Origin: an uncultured Paracoccaceae bacterium
GTDB taxonomy: Bacteria > Pseudomonadota > Alphaproteobacteria > Rhodobacterales > Rhodobacteraceae
Direction of reading: 5' to 3'
DNA length: 64,000 nt
Assembly (NCBI GenBank): GCA_937146765.1
Contig: CAKZRP010000058.1
Coordinates: 44,932-108,931, forward strand
Part shown: positions 17,217-25,559 of the stretch, one piece after another
Layout: every line of letters begins with the position of its first letter
How positions within the stretch are numbered: the stretch's first letter is position 1
Notes under the pieces: model-generated
What the model was told of the DNA's origin: nothing
Databases searched by the model: none
What the model saw: the letters and a program-made list of their open reading frames with translations, nothing else
Made by a program: the position numbers and the translations under genes

Positions 17217-18332
17217 TCAGCCGAATTCGGCGCGGAGACGGTCCCTGTGACGCGCCAGCCAGAGCGCTGCCGTCACCAATGGCATGTCCTCCAAAGTACA
17301 GCTGTCCACCGCTTCCATCAATTCGTGGAACGAGATGACTTTACTGCGGATATCCTCGCCTTCGCTGGGCACGCCACCGCCGCCCTCGATGGCGGAAAAA
17401 TCGGTAAGCCCGCAGAAGATATGGATATATTCACTGATGAAGCCACTTGAGGGATAAAGACCGCCGACCCGCTCCAGATGCGCGACCTCAAGTCCGGCTT
17501 CCTCGCGCGCCTCGCGACGGGCCGCGTCCTCCGGGGTTTCGCCCGGATCGATCAGACCGGCGGGCGGCTCCCAGAGCCAGGGATTGGCGGCGCCGCCAAT
17601 ATAGATCGCGGCGCGGAACTGTTCGACCAGGAGCACCGCGTCGCGCGTCACGTCATAGGGCAGCAGCACCGCCGCCGAGCCACCCATGGCCGCCCCCCGG
17701 TTGATCACCGGGCTGAGGGAGCCGTCAAAGCGACGGTATTGCAGGTCCATCTCTTCCATGGCGAAGAAGTTCACATATTCCCGCTTGTGGGCATGGACCA
17801 CAACATCGCGGGAAAGATCCCAGCGCGGGTCCGCTGGCCGCGCCTGCCCCGCCTGCCAGGCACTGGCCCTGATACGCATGGCAAAGAGCGATTTTGTCAT
17901 CTCCGAGGCGGGTTTGCGCCCGTGATAGGCCATCACTTCCCCCGCCATGCGCATCGCGACCACCGACCAGTGCCGAGCCCATTCCGCCAGAGAGATGACC
18001 TCTGCCCCAACTGGCGGATCCGACAGATGGCACAGGGCAGAGGTGGTCCCTGCCGCGGTGTCAACCGACAGGATCTTCGGCTGTTGCTGGAAGGTCTCCG
18101 CATAAAATGCCAGTGCTGCGATCTGCTCCGGGTTGAGACCGCTGAGCAGAAGCCCGTCGACTTCGCCTCCCTCAAGCGGGCGGACGCAGGGATGCTGCGC
18201 CGGATCGGCAAGGACGAGTGCATGATCCGCCAGCCGCGCTGGCAAGGTCTCGATCCGGTCGAGACCCGAGGGCAGGACCTGGGCCAGCACCTCCGGCAGG
18301 CAAAGCGCGCCGGCTACAAAAACATCGGTCAC
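17217..18332 (-). CDS. trgB: TrgB-type tellurite-resistance Nudix hydrolase with N-terminal GGCT-like domain
   Basis: A 371-residue two-domain protein. Residues 1-150 look like a gamma-glutamylcyclotransferase/AIG2-like fold, beginning VFVAGALCLPEVL. Residues 190-360 are a Nudix hydrolase of the ADP-ribose pyrophosphatase type. The Nudix box G-x5-E-x7-REAREEAG is complete. The likely reaction is cleavage of ADP-ribose or a similar nucleoside diphosphate derivative. The order trgA, trgB, cysK matches the tellurite resistance locus of Rhodobacter sphaeroides, which is the basis for the name. It starts 23 bases after the trgA stop. Whether the N-terminal domain is active is not visible. Confidence 0.82.
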   Translation of the reverse strand: MTDVFVAGALCLPEVLAQVLPSGLDRIETLPARLADHALVLADPAQHPCVRPLEGGEVDGLLLSGLNPEQIAALAFYAETFQQQPKILSVDTAAGTTSALCHLSDPPVGAEVISLAEWARHWSVVAMRMAGEVMAYHGRKPASEMTKSLFAMRIRASAWQAGQARPADPRWDLSRDVVVHAHKREYVNFFAMEEMDLQYRRFDGSLSPVINRGAAMGGSAAVLLPYDVTRDAVLLVEQFRAAIYIGGAANPWLWEPPAGLIDPGETPEDAARREAREEAGLEVAHLERVGGLYPSSGFISEYIHIFCGLTDFSAIEGGGGVPSEGEDIRSKVISFHELMEAVDSCTLEDMPLVTAALWLARHRDRLRAEFG

Positions 18333-18355
18333 AAGAGTACCTCAGAGAAGAATGT

Positions 18356-18799
18356 TCATTTCCAGCGTTTCCCTGCCGCTTCTGTCACAAGACCGGCCAG
18401 AACGCCACCGACGACCAGGGTGCCAAGGACACCCGGCACCGCCATGATGAAAAAGTAATCCAACGCAATTGTGAAAATCGCGGCGAGCGCATCAAATGGA
18501 CCATGATAGACATTGCGATGCGCCAGGCGGAACATCTCCACCGCGCCTTGCAGCCCGAGGCCGAGGAGCACCAGAACCGCCGCCCCCGTGAGACCGTTGT
18601 TGATGCCCGGCACCAGCCCGCGCCCCACCCGTTTGCCCATCAACCGCCAGCCGACCAAAAAGCCGATCGCCATGTTCACATGGGTGAAATAGCCGAAATC
18701 GGTGCCCTCGGGCATCAGCGGCATGATCTGGCCGCAGACCACAAAGGCCAACAGCGCCAGAGCGATGGCGGCGACAAGGCGGGCTGCGGTGGGGTTCAT
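18356..18799 (-). CDS. trgA: TrgA family tellurite-resistance membrane protein
   Basis: A 147-residue integral membrane protein with about four hydrophobic helices (about 5-24, 32-52, 65-85, 105-135). A loop in the first third carries PEGTDFGYF. It matches the TrgA family by size, topology and position next to trgB and cysK. I chose the ATG at 18799; the longer frame upstream adds an Arg/Pro-rich stretch unlike the family. Its biochemical role in tellurite resistance is not known. The operon trgA-trgB-cysK-MscS reads leftwards from here. Confidence 0.8.
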   Translation of the reverse strand: MNPTAARLVAAIALALLAFVVCGQIMPLMPEGTDFGYFTHVNMAIGFLVGWRLMGKRVGRGLVPGINNGLTGAAVLVLLGLGLQGAVEMFRLAHRNVYHGPFDALAAIFTIALDYFFIMAVPGVLGTLVVGGVLAGLVTEAAGKRWK

Positions 18800-18927
18800 C
18801 GGGCGCCTCTGTCTTCCGTCTCTGGCTGCGGGTGGGACCGGCCTCCACGGTAGGCGCAGCCAAAAAACAAATCCAGTGGCTGCCCGCAATTTTCACAAAT
18901 CCGATGAAAGCCCGTCCGATCAGCACC

Positions 18928-20352
18928 CTATCCGGCACTCTTGCGATTTTCATAGGCGGCCAGCGCCCGCTCGCGACCGCGTTTGAGATCCACCATGGGC
19001 CGCGCGCGGGGCGCCATCGGGTCGAGCGCCCAGGATCGCGGCGTCGCCTGAAAGAAGTCCAACGCGGTCTGCGGTGGCTGTGACTGCCCCTCGGCGATCC
19101 AGCGTGTGGCGTAAGCCAACTTCTCGTCGAACTTCTCCAGTTGGCCATCGGGATTGAAGATCCGGAAGAAGGGCGCGGCATCGGGGCCGGAGCCCGCCAC
19201 CCATTGCCAGCCCATCGCATTGGCCGCCGGATCCCAGTCGACCAGACAGTCCTCAAAGAACTGCATTCCAAATTTCCAGTGGATCATCAGGTGCTTGCAG
19301 AGGAAACTTGCCACAATCATACGGGCACGGTTGTGCATCTTGCCGGTGGTATAAAGCTCGCGCATGGCGGCATCGACAAAATCATAGCCGGTCTGCCCCT
19401 GCTGCCAGGCCAGCAGGTCCTGACCCGGATCCTCGCGCCAGTCGAAATCATCCCATTCCTCGCGCCAGTTGCGGGTCAGCATATGCGGCGTGTGGAACAT
19501 CAGGTGATAGGCGAACTCGCGCCAGACCACCTCTTTCAGGAAGTGTTCCGCGCCCTGCTTGCCATCCTCCATCGCGCGGGTGCCGAGATGCCACATGCGA
19601 TGCGGGCTGATCTCGCCCCAGGCGAGGTTTTCCGACAGTTCCGAGGTTGCTTCGCGCGCCGGGAAATCGCGGTCCTGCTTGTAGGTCGCGACCCGCTCGT
19701 GCAGGAAGAGGTCGAGCTGCTCCAGCGCTGCCAACTCCCCGACCCGGCAATAGCCCGCAACAATCTCCGCGCCCCGGCGCATGGCCGCCGCCATCCGATA
19801 GTCGTCCAACACGTCGCTCTTGGGCCAGGTGTCCGGTGCACGCAATCTGGCCGGAGCGTCAGTCAGGCTGGCGACATCCCGCTCGCGCACCGCTTTCCAG
19901 AAAGGCGTGTAGACCTTGAACATGCCACCGGCTTTGGTTTCCACAGTCCAAGGCTCGAACATCAGCCTCCCGCCGGTGGATTTCGCGGTGATATCAGCGG
20001 CTTTCAGCGCTTCCTTGATTTCGCTATCGCGCTCGATTGCCTTGGGATCATAAAGCCGCGACCAGACCACATGGGCGGCACCGGTCTCCGCTATGACCTC
20101 TTGCAACACCTCCAGCGCCTTGCCTCGGCGCAGGGTCAGGCGACTGCCGATCGCCCCCAGCGTCTTGCTGAAACGCTTGAGGCCGAGGCCTAAGCGGAAC
20201 TTCGGCGCCGCGCCCAGGGCCTCCTCCTGCTCGTCAAGGATGTAAAGCGGGATCACCGGCCCGCCATGGGTCAAGGCGTCCTGCAAGGCAGGGTTGTCGC
20301 GCAGGCGCAAGTCGCGCCGGATCCACCAGATCACCGGTCGGGTGTCAGTCAT
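18928..20352 (-). CDS. phr: Deoxyribodipyrimidine photolyase (cryptochrome/photolyase family)
   Basis: A 474-residue flavoprotein repairing UV cyclobutane pyrimidine dimers with blue light. The N-terminal alpha/beta antenna domain starts VIWWIRRDLRLRDNPAL. The FAD-binding helical domain (about 200-474) contains GYDFVDAAMRELYTTGKMHNRARMIVASFL and the family pattern WDPAANAMGWQWVAGSGPDAAPFFRIFNP. Length and motifs match class I CPD photolyases. It begins 34 bases after the class V aminotransferase gene and precedes trgA by 128 bases. A cryptochrome-like signalling role cannot be excluded, but the DNA-repair pattern is intact. Confidence 0.92.
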   Translation of the reverse strand: MTDTRPVIWWIRRDLRLRDNPALQDALTHGGPVIPLYILDEQEEALGAAPKFRLGLGLKRFSKTLGAIGSRLTLRRGKALEVLQEVIAETGAAHVVWSRLYDPKAIERDSEIKEALKAADITAKSTGGRLMFEPWTVETKAGGMFKVYTPFWKAVRERDVASLTDAPARLRAPDTWPKSDVLDDYRMAAAMRRGAEIVAGYCRVGELAALEQLDLFLHERVATYKQDRDFPAREATSELSENLAWGEISPHRMWHLGTRAMEDGKQGAEHFLKEVVWREFAYHLMFHTPHMLTRNWREEWDDFDWREDPGQDLLAWQQGQTGYDFVDAAMRELYTTGKMHNRARMIVASFLCKHLMIHWKFGMQFFEDCLVDWDPAANAMGWQWVAGSGPDAAPFFRIFNPDGQLEKFDEKLAYATRWIAEGQSQPPQTALDFFQATPRSWALDPMAPRARPMVDLKRGRERALAAYENRKSAG

Positions 20353-20386
20353 AGTCAGTTCAAGTCCCTTTGGTCTGCTCGCGGTC

Positions 20387-21604
20387 TTACAACACGCGAT
20401 CTAGGGCCTCGATCAGCTGTGTCACCTCCGCTTCGGAGGTGTAATGGGTAAAACTGAGCCGCAACACTCCCTGCGCAGGATCCAGTCCCATCGCCTGAAG
20501 TGCGCGCACGGCGTAGAAATCGCCGCCACCGGCCATCACGCCATACTCCGACAGTTGCCGCGCGACGGGTTCCGCAGCACGCCCAAGCGCCAAAGCCACC
20601 GTGGGCGCGCGATCCTCGGCCACCGAAGGGCCCAGCAGACGAACATCATTGCGATCCTTCACCGCGTCCAAGAGCGGCTGCAACAGGGCAATCTCGCGCT
20701 GGCGCATCAGGTCATGGACAAAGCTGCCCATCTTCGCCCCCTTGGACACCGGCGCCCCGTGATGGGCGGCGAAGGCTTCGAAGTAATCGACCATGCCGGC
20801 GCAAGCGGCGACCTGCGCATGATCGGGTCCGGCGGGGGTGAAGCGCTTGTAGAGCACATCCGCGTTGAAGTAATGCGCCTGGTTCGGCAAGAGCTCCGCC
20901 AGCGCCTTGTTGATGACCATGATGCCCTGATGCGGCCCATAGGTTTTATAGGCGGAAAACAGATAGATATCAGGGCCAAGCTCGCCCACATTCGGCAGCC
21001 CGTGCGGCGCGTAAGAGACGCCATCGACGCAGACAAAGGCGCCTGCCGCATGGGCCAGCGCGGTGATCTCGGTCACCGGGTTGATCTCGCCCACCACGTT
21101 GGAGCAATGCGGGAAGCAGACCAGCCGCACGCTCTCGTCCAGCAGGGGTTCCAGCGTTGCGGGGTCGAGATGGCCGGTGGCGGGGTCGATGCGCCATTCC
21201 AGCACCTCGATGCCTTCATCAGCCAGACGCCGCCATGGGCCGGAGTTCGCCTCGTGGTCCTGATTGGTGACGATGATCTTTTCGCCCGGCTTCAGGAACT
21301 TGCGAAAGGCCTGCGCCAGCACATAGGTATTGGCGGTGGTCGAGGGCCCAAAGCTCAGTTCCTGTGGGGTGACGCCAAGGAGGGCAGAAAGCCGCGCGCG
21401 GGCCTCGTCCATCTCGGCTCCGGCGATTTCAGACGCTGCATAGGGCGCGTAGGGCTGCACTTTGTGTTCAGTATAAAAACGAAACAGCCGGTCGATCACT
21501 TGGCGGCAGGTATAAGAGCCGCCCGCGTTTTCAAAAAACGCCTGCCCCTGCAAGCTGGGCTGCTCAAAGGCCGGAAATTGCGAGCGGACAAAATCGAGAT
21601 CCAT
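20387..21604 (-). CDS. Class V aminotransferase / cysteine desulfurase-like protein
   Basis: A 405-residue PLP enzyme of the cysteine desulfurase-like branch of class V aminotransferases. Lys220 in LFSAYKTYGPHQ is the Schiff-base lysine, and VCVDGVSYAPH holds the Asp that contacts the PLP ring nitrogen. FGPSTTANTY at 85-94 is the phosphate-binding region. The catalytic Cys loop of true desulfurases is not evident, so the sulfur-mobilising reaction should not be assumed; the family also contains lyases and epimerase-like enzymes. Frame upstream of the chosen ATG (21604) is Arg-rich and lacks family similarity. It stands between acuI and the photolyase on the same strand. Confidence 0.78.
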   Translation of the reverse strand: MDLDFVRSQFPAFEQPSLQGQAFFENAGGSYTCRQVIDRLFRFYTEHKVQPYAPYAASEIAGAEMDEARARLSALLGVTPQELSFGPSTTANTYVLAQAFRKFLKPGEKIIVTNQDHEANSGPWRRLADEGIEVLEWRIDPATGHLDPATLEPLLDESVRLVCFPHCSNVVGEINPVTEITALAHAAGAFVCVDGVSYAPHGLPNVGELGPDIYLFSAYKTYGPHQGIMVINKALAELLPNQAHYFNADVLYKRFTPAGPDHAQVAACAGMVDYFEAFAAHHGAPVSKGAKMGSFVHDLMRQREIALLQPLLDAVKDRNDVRLLGPSVAEDRAPTVALALGRAAEPVARQLSEYGVMAGGGDFYAVRALQAMGLDPAQGVLRLSFTHYTSEAEVTQLIEALDRVL

Positions 21605-21761
21605 GGCGGTGATGCCTCCCCAAAAGCGTGTTGCGCAGAAGAGTGCAAGTTCGCGGGCCAAGATCAAGCCCAGAAACGATATCCCGATGCGGTGGGGCCG
21701 CCGGGGGAAACGAGACGCCCCGATCCAGAGGACCGGGGCGCAGCAATTGGGCACAATGGGG

Positions 21762-22757
21762 TCAGGCGTTGAGGTCGACAACCACGCGGCCTTTGACCTG
21801 ACCGGCCAGGATGTCCGCGCCTAGCTGCGGCAGATCCGAGAGGGTCGCGGGCTGCACCATGGCGTCGAGCTTGTCCATCGGCAGGTCGGTGGCGATGCGC
21901 TGCCAGGCGCGCTGGCGGCTCTCAAACGGCTGCATCACGGAATCGATGCCCAGCAGGTTCACCCCGCGCAAAAGGAAGGGAATCACAGTGGCAGGCAGCG
22001 CCGCGCCGCCCGCGAGACCGACTGCGGCAACCGATGCCCCGTATTTCATCTGCCCCAAAACGCGCGCCAACATCGCTCCGCCCACCGCATCAACGCAGCC
22101 GGACCAGGTCTCGCTCTCGAGCGGGCGTTTCACCGTCTCGTTCAACTCCTCACGGGCGACGATCTGGGTCGCGCCGAGGCTCCGCAGGTAATCGCCCGTC
22201 TCAGGGCGGCCGGTGACGGCAGCCACCTCATAGCCCAGATGGGCGAGGATCGCAGTAGCGACCGAGCCGACACCGCCCGCAGCCCCGGTGACCAGCACGG
22301 GCCCATTGCCGGGTTTCAGCCCGTGATCCTCCAGCGCCATCACCGCAAGCATGGCGGTAAAGCCCGCCGTTCCGACCGCCATCGCCTGACGCGGCTCGAC
22401 CCCGGCAGGCAGCGGCACCAGCCAGTCGGCCTTGACCCGCGCCTTTTGCGCATAGCCGCCCCAAAACGCCTCGCCCACGCGCCAGCCTGTCAGCACCACC
22501 TTGTCGCCCGCCTTGTAACGGTCATCCGAAGAGGCCTCCACCGTGCCGGCAAAGTCGATGCCCGGCACATGCGGATAGGTGCGCACCAGCCCGCCGCCCT
22601 TGGCGCTGAGGCAGAGGCCATCCTTGTAGTTCAAGGTGGAATAGTCGACCGCGACGGTCACTTCGCCTGCGGGCAAATCGTCAAGGCTGAGGTCTTGAAT
22701 GGCGGCGGAGGCCATACCGGCTTCCGCGTCCTGCGTCATAACAAGTGCTTTGAACAT
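21762..22757 (-). CDS. acuI: Acryloyl-CoA reductase (AcuI/YhdH family)
   Basis: A 331-residue medium-chain reductase of the YhdH/AcuI group without the zinc sites of alcohol dehydrogenases. It reduces the toxic intermediate acryloyl-CoA to propionyl-CoA with NADPH during DMSP breakdown. The dinucleotide fold appears as VTGAAGGVGSVA (about 157-168), and an early NYKDGL motif is typical of the group. It follows dmdA by 15 bases and is clearly cotranscribed. The dmdA-acuI order is known from Ruegeria pomeroyi, which supports the assignment over a generic quinone oxidoreductase. Confidence 0.88.
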   Translation of the reverse strand: MFKALVMTQDAEAGMASAAIQDLSLDDLPAGEVTVAVDYSTLNYKDGLCLSAKGGGLVRTYPHVPGIDFAGTVEASSDDRYKAGDKVVLTGWRVGEAFWGGYAQKARVKADWLVPLPAGVEPRQAMAVGTAGFTAMLAVMALEDHGLKPGNGPVLVTGAAGGVGSVATAILAHLGYEVAAVTGRPETGDYLRSLGATQIVAREELNETVKRPLESETWSGCVDAVGGAMLARVLGQMKYGASVAAVGLAGGAALPATVIPFLLRGVNLLGIDSVMQPFESRQRAWQRIATDLPMDKLDAMVQPATLSDLPQLGADILAGQVKGRVVVDLNA

Positions 22758-22772
22758 CTTGATCTCTCTCCC

Positions 22773-23888
22773 TTAATTCCAGAAGTCCTGCCGAATGGTT
22801 GCACCGCGCATCCCCTCCGGCGTCTCCACCTCAACCCTTGTGCCAGGGGTCCAGTGGGTCATCTTCACCATGCCGATGGCGACATTGGTAGCAAAGTCCG
22901 GCGACCAAGTGGCCGAGGTCACCTGACCCACCTGCCGCCCATCGGCGAATAGCGGCCAAGCGCGATCACAGCGCGGCACCACATCGCCCTCGATGGCGAT
23001 CGGGCGGATTTGCTGCACCGGGCCTTCCTTGGCGACCCGCAGCAGCGCATCCCGGCCGATGCAACCAATCGCCGTATGGGTGTTGCAGAACTTGCCCAAG
23101 CCACATTCATGCGGGGTGTTGTCGTCGGTCATGTCGTTGCCGTAGCTGAGGAGCCCGCTCTCGATCCGCTCGATCAGGTTCGGACAGCCCGCGCGCACCT
23201 CAAGGTCGGCGCCGGCCTCAAATAGGCGGGTCCAGAGCGGCATCCCGAGGTCGCCGCCTTCGACATAAATTTCAAACCCGCCCTGCTTGGAGTAGCCAGA
23301 GCGCGCGATCACCGTGTCGCGCCCCTCAAACTGGAACACCCCAAAGCGGAAAAAGCGAATGCTGCGGATAGCCTCGCCGAAGACACGCACCATCAGGTCC
23401 TCGGCTTTGGGTCCTTGCACCGCGAGGGGCGAGACGTCGGGCTCATCCACCAGCACATCGAGCCGCCAGCCATTGGCGATGCCCTTGACCCAATACAAGA
23501 GATCGCTGTCGGCAATGGAAATCCACCAGCGATCCTCTGCGAGTTTCACCGCCACCGGATCATTCAACATGCCGCCGGTCTCGTCCACGATCGGGACATA
23601 GAAACACTGGCCCGCCGTCATGCCGCGCAGATCGCGCGGGGTGAGCATCTGCATCAGCCGCCCCGCATCGGGGCCGCGCAGTTCCACCTGCCGCTCGCAG
23701 GCGACGTCCCAGACCTGAACATGGCGTTTCAGGTGGTGATAATCCGCCTCCATGCTCTCAAACACCGTGGGCAGCAACATGCGGTTATAGACGGTATAGG
23801 CCTTGACGCCCGCAGCCTCGACCCCGTCAGAAAACGGTGTGCGGCGCAGGCGGCGCGAGAGGGAAAGACCTGGGGTAATCAATGCCAT
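22773..23888 (-). CDS. dmdA: Dimethylsulfoniopropionate demethylase-like GcvT family protein
   Basis: A 371-residue GcvT-fold, tetrahydrofolate-dependent enzyme. DmdA moves a methyl group from DMSP to tetrahydrofolate, giving methylmercaptopropionate and 5-methyl-tetrahydrofolate. Family patterns include VWDVACERQVELRGPDA, MLNDPVAVKLAED, SPLAVQGPKA, SKQGGFEIYVEG and the ESGLLSYGNDMT stretch. The conclusion that it is DmdA rather than a glycine-cleavage T protein rests on the sequence pattern and on acuI being next in the operon. No gcvH or gcvP is nearby. I chose the ATG at 23888, preceded by AAGGGGA; earlier frame is Arg-rich. DmdA-like paralogues without DMSP activity exist, so substrate should be tested. 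Confidence 0.78.
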   Translation of the reverse strand: MALITPGLSLSRRLRRTPFSDGVEAAGVKAYTVYNRMLLPTVFESMEADYHHLKRHVQVWDVACERQVELRGPDAGRLMQMLTPRDLRGMTAGQCFYVPIVDETGGMLNDPVAVKLAEDRWWISIADSDLLYWVKGIANGWRLDVLVDEPDVSPLAVQGPKAEDLMVRVFGEAIRSIRFFRFGVFQFEGRDTVIARSGYSKQGGFEIYVEGGDLGMPLWTRLFEAGADLEVRAGCPNLIERIESGLLSYGNDMTDDNTPHECGLGKFCNTHTAIGCIGRDALLRVAKEGPVQQIRPIAIEGDVVPRCDRAWPLFADGRQVGQVTSATWSPDFATNVAIGMVKMTHWTPGTRVEVETPEGMRGATIRQDFWN

Positions 23889-23956
23889 AGAACGTCCCCT
23901 TGAAGACATGAGAGGCAAAAGAGCGGCCCGGAGTGACCAAGGCCGCTCGGTGAGAA

Positions 23957-24643
23957 TTAGCGCGGACCTTTCCAGTCGATCTGGCAGATTTCTGCGGAAC
24001 GTCCGTCGAAATCCCATACCCGGCCAAAGGCGCGCACGCGGCCTTTGGTGGCGGTGGCGACGGTGATGTCAGGGCCCATCCAATATTCGGTATTGGTGAC
24101 CACAATGTCCTTGTCGCTATCCGCGCCGCCCACCGGCACAACCTCGCCGTGAATCTGTTTACCCACGATCAGACGGCGGGTCTTGCCTTCGGTCTCGAAA
24201 ATCACCGGGGCACGTTCGGCACCGAGGAATTCGCTAACCAGCACTTTGAAGAGCCCGGTGGTTCCCTTTGCTTTTCCAGAGAAAATGTCGATCAGGCCGT
24301 TGTAAGCCGCGTCGCTGGCACGCTCGTCGATATAGGCGGCGGCCTTCCAATTGCCGCGCGCCATCAGCCCCGGAATCTCCAGGATCAGGCCGACGTTGAG
24401 GCCCGAGAGGTCCTCGTCGCCGAAATGCCCCTCGTCGATCCGCACCCCGGCCCAGGCCTGACAATAGCCCTCGGTCGGCGCATGTTTGCCCAGCGACACC
24501 ACGCAGGGGCAAAAGACGGTGCAGTTGCAGTTCAGGATCAGCTCGCCCTTGATCGCCCAAGGCACGGTACCCTGACCCGATTTCGCCGCCGCCGGGTGGC
24601 GGTTGTCAATCCGCGTCGCGGTCTCGATACGATCACTCGCCAT
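23957..24643 (-). CDS. DUF1326 domain protein with N-terminal Cys cluster
   Basis: A 228-residue soluble protein of the uncharacterised DUF1326 family. Near the start lies a Cys cluster, Cys39-x-Cys41-x3-Cys45-Pro-Cys47, which looks like a metal or redox site. The remainder is beta-rich with no recognised catalytic motif. The ATG at 24643 follows GGGAGGAG; the earlier start would be a TTG. It begins 19 bases after the DUF2182 gene and ends 68 bases before dmdA, so it belongs to the same minus-strand operon. DUF1326 and DUF2182 proteins often occur as neighbours in bacteria, as I recall. Function unknown. Confidence 0.8.
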   Translation of the reverse strand: MASDRIETATRIDNRHPAAAKSGQGTVPWAIKGELILNCNCTVFCPCVVSLGKHAPTEGYCQAWAGVRIDEGHFGDEDLSGLNVGLILEIPGLMARGNWKAAAYIDERASDAAYNGLIDIFSGKAKGTTGLFKVLVSEFLGAERAPVIFETEGKTRRLIVGKQIHGEVVPVGGADSDKDIVVTNTEYWMGPDITVATATKGRVRAFGRVWDFDGRSAEICQIDWKGPR

Positions 24644-24662
24644 TTGGTTTTCTCCTCCCAAA

Positions 24663-25436
24663 TCAGATAGATGTCACAAGAAGCCAAAGTCCGGAGGCGC
24701 AGAGCATCCCGCCCATTGGACGAGTCAGCCAACGCCCGATCTCGGGCAGTTTTTCCAGAACCATAAAGACGGTCGCCAGCCCCATGAAGGCGAGGTTCAT
24801 CACGCCGCCGACAAAGGCCAACAGCATCAGCGCCCAACAGCAGCCAAGGCAAACCGCGCCCAGACGCAGCCCGTTGCGAAAGGCTCCCTCGTCCCAATGC
24901 TGCATGAAGAACACCAGCGGGCGACGACATTTTGACAGGCATTGCTCTTTCAGCGGCGTGAACTGATAGCCCCCCGCGATAAGGAGCAGGAACGCGGACA
25001 ACAGGGTTGAGCGACTGTCGCCAAAGACGCTGACCAGATCGGCACGCAGCAGGACCAATTGCAGCCCAGTGGCAAATAGTGAAAACCCGATCCAGACCAA
25101 GAGATAGCCAGCCACCAGATCGCCAAATCGCGTGCCCTCGGTGGTCTGGCCCAGGTCGTCATAGGTTGCAAAGGCTGGCAGCGCGGTAGGTGCCATCATC
25201 GCCGCCGACATCAAGATCCACATCAAAACCATCCGCGCCGCCCCTCCCGCATCCGGCGTCAAGGTGCACAGGGACTGCCAAAACTCAGCGCCATAAACCG
25301 AACCCGCAGCGCGCAAGTCTTGTGGCACCGACATGGCGAATAGGACCGCCCAACAGAGCAGAATTACTCCGAAGAGCAACAACCAATGCACCCCGTTCAT
25401 CCGGCGAATGCCCTCGGTCAGACGCGGTTTCAGCAT
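24663..25436 (-). CDS. DUF2182 predicted metal-binding membrane protein
   Basis: A 257-residue inner-membrane protein with about six hydrophobic helices. The family signature LKEQCLSKCRRP (about 150-161) is present, and CLGCCWALMLLAF follows in the next helix, giving two Cys pairs near the membrane face. Such Cys patterns are why the family is described as metal-binding, though no activity is known to me. It is the first gene of the operon that runs into DUF1326, dmdA and acuI, and its promoter region holds the GntR-type operator at 25492-25515. The Cys clusters here and in the next protein suggest that the two work together on a metal or thiol; this is inference. Confidence 0.78.
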   Translation of the reverse strand: MLKPRLTEGIRRMNGVHWLLLFGVILLCWAVLFAMSVPQDLRAAGSVYGAEFWQSLCTLTPDAGGAARMVLMWILMSAAMMAPTALPAFATYDDLGQTTEGTRFGDLVAGYLLVWIGFSLFATGLQLVLLRADLVSVFGDSRSTLLSAFLLLIAGGYQFTPLKEQCLSKCRRPLVFFMQHWDEGAFRNGLRLGAVCLGCCWALMLLAFVGGVMNLAFMGLATVFMVLEKLPEIGRWLTRPMGGMLCASGLWLLVTSI

Positions 25437-25491
25437 AGCGTTTTGGCCTCTCCCCAAGTAGGGCTACGACTCAACTCCCTTGCGATTCAAA

Positions 25492-25515
25492 TGTCAGACT
25501 TTTAAATGTCTGACA
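25492..25515. promoter_or_regulatory. GntR/FCD-type tandem operator in the divergent promoter
   Basis: TGTCAGAC-N8-GTCTGACA is a perfect inverted repeat. Each arm also fits the FadR/FCD-type GntR half-palindrome pattern tGTnnnAC: GTCAGAC at 25493 and GTCTGAC at 25508, 15 bases apart. It lies 44 bases before the gntR ATG and 56 bases before the DUF2182 start, so one regulator could control both directions and itself. Confidence 0.7.
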
Positions 25516-25559
25516 AATGAAATCTCAAAGCACCCCATCTGACGTGAGGGCACGACCCG

